A stretch of DNA of 17,577 bases from Coxiellaceae bacterium (GTDB taxonomy: Bacteria; Pseudomonadota; Gammaproteobacteria; UBA9339). Shown in pieces: positions 14,297 through 17,577 of this stretch. Location of the stretch: the NCBI GenBank assembly GCA_003142435.1, contig PLMI01000025.1, positions 1-17,577 of the forward strand, given 5' to 3'. The position numbers were made by a program, and so were the translations under genes. Below the pieces are notes generated by a model that worked only from the letters and a program-made list of their open reading frames with translations, had not been told where the DNA came from and made no database searches. Position 1 is the stretch's first letter, and each line of letters starts with the position of its first letter.

Positions 14297-17017
14297 TTAA
14301 TGGATCCTGCCATGACAGTGTTTATATTTCTTACCCGACCCGCAAGGGCAAAGTTCATTGCGGCCAACTTTGCGCTCAGCGCGGACTACCGGCTCATTTT
14401 GTTTAGGAGACCCCGCCTCTTCTCCTTGAGCTTCCTGTTCCATGACGCTTGCTGCACTCGCGTGAATAAAATTCATTTTTTGCAGCTCAAAGCTACTACG
14501 CATGTCTTCTTCAACAGCTTCGACTTCCTCCTTATCTTTAACAGTCATTGTACTTAACATGCTTATAACGTCATGTTTAACATTGGTTACCATCTCTTCA
14601 AACATTACAAAAGATACACGCTTGTATTCCTGCTTTGGATTTTGTTGAGCGTAACCTCGCAAGTGAATTCCCTGCCGCAGATGATCCATCGCAGCCAAAT
14701 GCTCTTTCCAATGAACGTCGAGGCTTTGCAGCATAATTGACTTTTCAAGATCACGCAACACCTCAGGATCAACCTGCATTTCCTTGGCTTTGTAAGCTTT
14801 TACTGCTTCCTCCAAAATACGACCGCGCAAAATTTCTTCATTCATTTGGGCGTCTTCATTGAGCCATGCCTTCAAAGGCAACTTTAAGTTAAAATCTTGC
14901 TGCAGTTGCAGCTCCAATCCCGGAATGTCCCATTGTTCCTCTAAGCTGTGCTGCGGAATAAACTTATCAATAAATTTGCTTATTACATCCTCACGAAATT
15001 CATTTATTATTTCAGAAATATCTACTGATTCCATTAGGTCATCGCGCATGGAATACACAACTTTACGCTGCTCATTGGCAACGTCATCATATTCCAACAA
15101 GTGCTTACGAATATCAAAGTTATGCCCTTCGACTTTGCGTTGCGCATTTTCTACAGCGCGGGTAATCAATGGGTGCTCAATTGCCTCATTTTCCTTCATA
15201 CCCAAACGCTTCATGATTCCAGCAACTCTATCGGAAGCAAAAATGCGCATTAAGTTATCTTCAAGTGACAAATAAAATCTCGAGGAACCGGGATCTCCCT
15301 GCCTTCCTGATCTTCCCCGCAGCTGATTATCGATGCGCCTTGATTCATGCCGCTCAGAACCAATAACATGCAATCCTCCGGAAGCTACAACTTTTTCGTG
15401 CCGCTGTTGCCACTCTCTTTTCATTTTGTCAATCAGATCTTGCGGCTTCTCTTGCAATGCGGCAATTTCCATATCTAAATTGCCGCCCAAGACAATGTCT
15501 GTACCTCGACCTGCCATATTAGTAGATATTGTTACTGCTTTTGGCTGTCCGGCTTCCGCAATAATTTTAGCTTCTCTTTCGTGATGTTTGGCATTTAAAA
15601 CCTGATGGCCAATTTTCTCTTTAGTTAAAAACGCTGATAATTTTTCAGATGCTTCAATTGAAGCCGTTCCAACCAATACCGGCTGTTCTTTTGCTAAGCA
15701 TGTTTTTATGTCTTCAATGACAGCATTGAATTTTTCTTTAGTAGTTAGATAAATTTGATCGCCGAAGTCTTTGCGAATCATTGTCATGTGAGTGGGAATA
15801 ACCACAACCTCTAAACCATAAATATGCTGAAATTCATAGGCTTCTGTATCAGCTGTACCTGTCATGCCTGCCAATTTTTGATAAAGACGGAAATAATTTT
15901 GGAAAGTAATAGTTGCCAGCGTTTGATTTTCATTTTGTACAGTGACGCCCTCTTTGGCCTCAACTGCCTGATGTAATCCATCAGACCAGCGCCTTCCTTC
16001 CATGGTGCGCCCTGTATGCTCATCAACTATGATAACTTCACCATTTTTAACTATGTAATCAACATCCCTGTGATATAAAGCGTGCGCCCGCAATAAAGCA
16101 TTTAAGTGGTGCATTAATTTGATATTTCTTACATCATATAAACTCTCGCCCTCGCCAATCAAGCCAATTTCAGACAATAATTCTTCAACATGCTCATGCC
16201 CTTCTTCGGTAAGATAAGCTTGCTTAATTTTTTCATCTAAAACAAAGTCTCCTCCATCCCCTTCTTTTTCCTGTTTTTTCAGCTTAGGTATAATGGCATT
16301 GATTTTTAAATAAAGGTCAGAGCTATCGGAAGTGGGTCCGGAAATAATCAAAGGAGTTCGGGCTTCGTCAATTAAAATTGAGTCGACTTCATCGACAATG
16401 GCATAATACAAATTGCGCTGTACTTTTTCCTCTAAGGAAAAAACCATGTTGTCACGAAGGTAATCAAAGCCAAATTCATTGTTGGTGCCATAAGTTATAT
16501 CGCAGCCATAAGCAGCTTTCTTTTCCGCGTACGATTGCCCGGAAGCGATGACGCCAACGGTTAAACCAAGAAAGTTGTAAATCGGCCCCATCCAATTGGC
16601 ATCGCGTTTAGCCAAATAATCGTTTACAGTTACAATATTTACATTTTTTCCGGTTATTGCATTTAAATATGCCGGCAAAGTTGCAACCAGGGTTTTTCCT
16701 TCTCCAGTTCTCATTTCAGCTATTTTTCCCTGATGTAAAACCATGCCGCCTATCATTTGCACGTCAAATGGGCGAAGGCCTATGGTACGCACACTTGCTT
16801 CGCGCACCAAAGCAAAAGCTTCCGGCAAAAGATCATCCAGTAAAGCTCCACCTTCAAATCGCTTACGATATTCTGTGGTTTTGGCACGCAATTCATCATC
16901 AGTTAAAGGTTTTAATGACGGCTCCAGTTCATTGATCTTATCAACTATTTTGCTTAACCTTTTAACTACCCTTTCGTTACGGGTACCAAAAATTTTTTTC
17001 AGTAATTTAATAGACAT
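14297..17017 (-). CDS. secA: Preprotein translocase ATPase SecA
   Basis: SecA is the ATP-driven motor that pushes unfolded precursors through SecYEG at the inner membrane. The 906-aa protein is intact and close to E. coli SecA throughout. Visible motifs are Walker [10 protein letters not shown] with Lys at 108 (same number as E. coli), [15 protein letters not shown] (Walker B), the [15 protein letters not shown] motor region, and [38 protein letters not shown] and the [22 protein letters not shown] helical scaffold. The C-terminal zinc-binding tail is [15 protein letters not shown] choose the ATG at 17015-17017 because it gives Lys108 numbering; a GTG two codons upstream (17021-17023) is the alternative. 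It is followed by dcd after 1 nt and is divergent from dciA. No secM-like leader is seen. Confidence 0.98.
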   Translation of the reverse strand: MSIKLLKKIFGTRNERVVKRLSKIVDKINELEPSLKPLTDDELRAKTTEYRKRFEGGALLDDLLPEAFALVREASVRTIGLRPFDVQMIGGMVLHQGKIAEMRTGEGKTLVATLPAYLNAITGKNVNIVTVNDYLAKRDANWMGPIYNFLGLTVGVIASGQSYAEKKAAYGCDITYGTNNEFGFDYLRDNMVFSLEEKVQRNLYYAIVDEVDSILIDEARTPLIISGPTSDSSDLYLKINAIIPKLKKQEKEGDGGDFVLDEKIKQAYLTEEGHEHVEELLSEIGLIGEGESLYDVRNIKLMHHLNALLRAHALYHRDVDYIVKNGEVIIVDEHTGRTMEGRRWSDGLHQAVEAKEGVTVQNENQTLATITFQNYFRLYQKLAGMTGTADTEAYEFQHIYGLEVVVIPTHMTMIRKDFGDQIYLTTKEKFNAVIEDIKTCLAKEQPVLVGTASIEASEKLSAFLTKEKIGHQVLNAKHHEREAKIIAEAGQPKAVTISTNMAGRGTDIVLGGNLDMEIAALQEKPQDLIDKMKREWQQRHEKVVASGGLHVIGSERHESRRIDNQLRGRSGRQGDPGSSRFYLSLEDNLMRIFASDRVAGIMKRLGMKENEAIEHPLITRAVENAQRKVEGHNFDIRKHLLEYDDVANEQRKVVYSMRDDLMESVDISEIINEFREDVISKFIDKFIPQHSLEEQWDIPGLELQLQQDFNLKLPLKAWLNEDAQMNEEILRGRILEEAVKAYKAKEMQVDPEVLRDLEKSIMLQSLDVHWKEHLAAMDHLRQGIHLRGYAQQNPKQEYKRVSFVMFEEMVTNVKHDVISMLSTMTVKDKEEVEAVEEDMRSSFELQKMNFIHASAASVMEQEAQGEEAGSPKQNEPVVRAERKVGRNELCPCGSGKKYKHCHGRIH

Positions 17018-17036
17018 TTTCACTCACGAAAAATTA

Positions 17037-17066
17037 TTGGAATATATAGTATTTTTTCTGCATAAT
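17037..17066 (+). promoter_or_regulatory. dciA promoter candidate
   Basis: TTGGAA (17037-17042) and CATAAT (17061-17066) are 18 bp apart. Transcription would begin near 17073, leaving a leader of about 30 nt before the dciA ATG. The -10 overlaps the predicted -10 of secA on the opposite strand. Confidence 0.4.
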
Positions 17067-17090
17067 ACCTTGAGATAGCTTTTTTCACAA
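17062..17090 (-). promoter_or_regulatory. secA promoter candidate
   Basis: On the minus strand TTGTGA (17085-17090) and TATTAT (17062-17067) are separated by exactly 17 bp. The start site would lie near 17055, giving a leader of about 38 nt to the secA ATG. The -10 overlaps the dciA -10 candidate almost completely. Confidence 0.5.
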
Positions 17091-17103
17091 ATAAAATCAA
17101 TCT

Positions 17104-17517
17104 ATGCACACGATAAATCAAATCAGTGAGAATAATCCATCTTTAGAGGCATTAATACAAAAAAATAAACACAGAAAAAATCTGGAAAAAATATTTAAAG
17201 CTTTCCTGGAAGATGGTCTAAAAGATCATTGCAGCTTGGCACACATTGAGGAATCACAAGATAAAATGATATTAACTATTGCTGTAAATAGCTCTTCTAT
17301 GGCTACAAGGTTGAAATATGAAATCCCTGATATCTTAAAAAATCTGCAAACCCAACCGGAATTTAAAAAACTGCAAAAAATAAATTACGTTATTTATATA
17401 GCAGAAGAAGAATACCTTAATGAAAAAACCTCACAAAAACGGTCTATTTCTTTGGAAAACGAAAAGCGCTGGAAGGAACTGCGAGAAAAGCTAAAACAAA
17501 AAAATTGCAATGTTTAA
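17104..17517 (+). CDS. dciA: DciA-like (DUF721) replicative helicase loader
   Basis: The 137-aa product fits the DUF721/DciA family. DciA interacts with the replicative helicase DnaB and helps load it in bacteria lacking DnaC. A KH-like alpha/beta domain covers about residues 15-100: LEKIFKAFLEDGLKDHC helix, then the strand pattern KMILTIAVNSSSMATRLKYEIPDIL, then INYVIYIAEEEY. A basic, charged helical tail follows (about 110-137), likely flexible. The SSSMATRLKYEIPDILKNL stretch corresponds to the best conserved part of the family. Location beside secA agrees with its usual neighbourhood in gammaproteobacteria. No Shine-Dalgarno precedes the ATG. Similarity is by pattern only, as the family diverges strongly. 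The last 60 nt of the window hold nothing recognisable. Confidence 0.75.
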   Translation: MHTINQISENNPSLEALIQKNKHRKNLEKIFKAFLEDGLKDHCSLAHIEESQDKMILTIAVNSSSMATRLKYEIPDILKNLQTQPEFKKLQKINYVIYIAEEEYLNEKTSQKRSISLENEKRWKELREKLKQKNCNV

Positions 17518-17577
17518 CCGTTCAATGGGGTATATTTGCATATCACAAACATTCAGCTGCATGGCTGCTTTAAATAA

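Noticed and set aside
14296..14367. N-terminal extension of dcd into secA
   Set aside because: The extra 24 residues are antisense-free read-through of secA codons in another frame; the ATG at 14293-14295 gives the family length of 188 aa and has an AGGA site.
14859..15584. Plus-strand frames rich in Ser and Cys opposite secA
   Set aside because: secA is intact on the minus strand and these frames lack start signals or family features.

Overview
This AT-rich window (17,577 bp) looks like a chromosomal segment of a low-GC gammaproteobacterium. The SecA protein reads through almost side by side with the E. coli protein, including the C-terminal zinc motif. A DciA (DUF721) gene lies divergent to secA, and there is a PilM/N/O/P/Q assembly cluster. 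Two small toxin-antitoxin modules, a decaying phosphate transporter, long palindromic repeats and a 1033-residue orphan protein with Pro/Ala-rich ends would fit a host-associated Legionellales/Coxiellaceae-like lineage. That placement is an inference, since no rRNA or other taxonomic marker is present.

Layout. Bases 1-514 hold no gene. They contain a 20-bp direct repeat, a promoter candidate and a 156-bp imperfect palindrome that would sit in the leader of the next operon. Bases 515-2171 are a two-gene phosphate uptake operon: a DUF47/PhoU-like accessory protein, then a PiT-type permease whose reading frame is cut by one in-frame TAA at the conserved DAQK motif. Bases 2180-2825 (minus) are a higBA-type toxin-antitoxin module with a good promoter and a candidate operator. 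Bases 3049-4890 encode GlmS, which feeds amino sugars into peptidoglycan and LPS. Bases 5134-8235 encode the 1033-aa protein of unknown function, closed by a strong intrinsic terminator.

Bases 8498-12027 are a tightly overlapping operon pilM-pilN-pilOP-pilQ: the alignment complex and outer-membrane secretin of a type IV pilus or DNA-uptake machine. PilO and PilP are fused into one polypeptide, and the secretin is of the short HofQ/ComE kind. Directly downstream, 12101-12728 is a second RelE-type toxin/XRE antitoxin pair. It runs tail-to-tail with thyX (12731-13360, minus), and a second long palindrome (about 13524-13675) lies between thyX and dcd. The dcd gene (13729-14295) follows secA (14297-17017) by one nucleotide on the minus strand. 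dciA (17104-17517) diverges from secA, and their predicted promoters overlap at the -10 elements.

Functional links. ThyX and Dcd both act in dUMP/dTTP supply. GlmS and SecA are housekeeping envelope genes, and DciA serves replicative helicase loading. The most unusual items are the PilO-PilP fusion, the single-codon break in pit, the orphan effector-like protein with an internal W-C repeat, and the palindromic intergenic elements.
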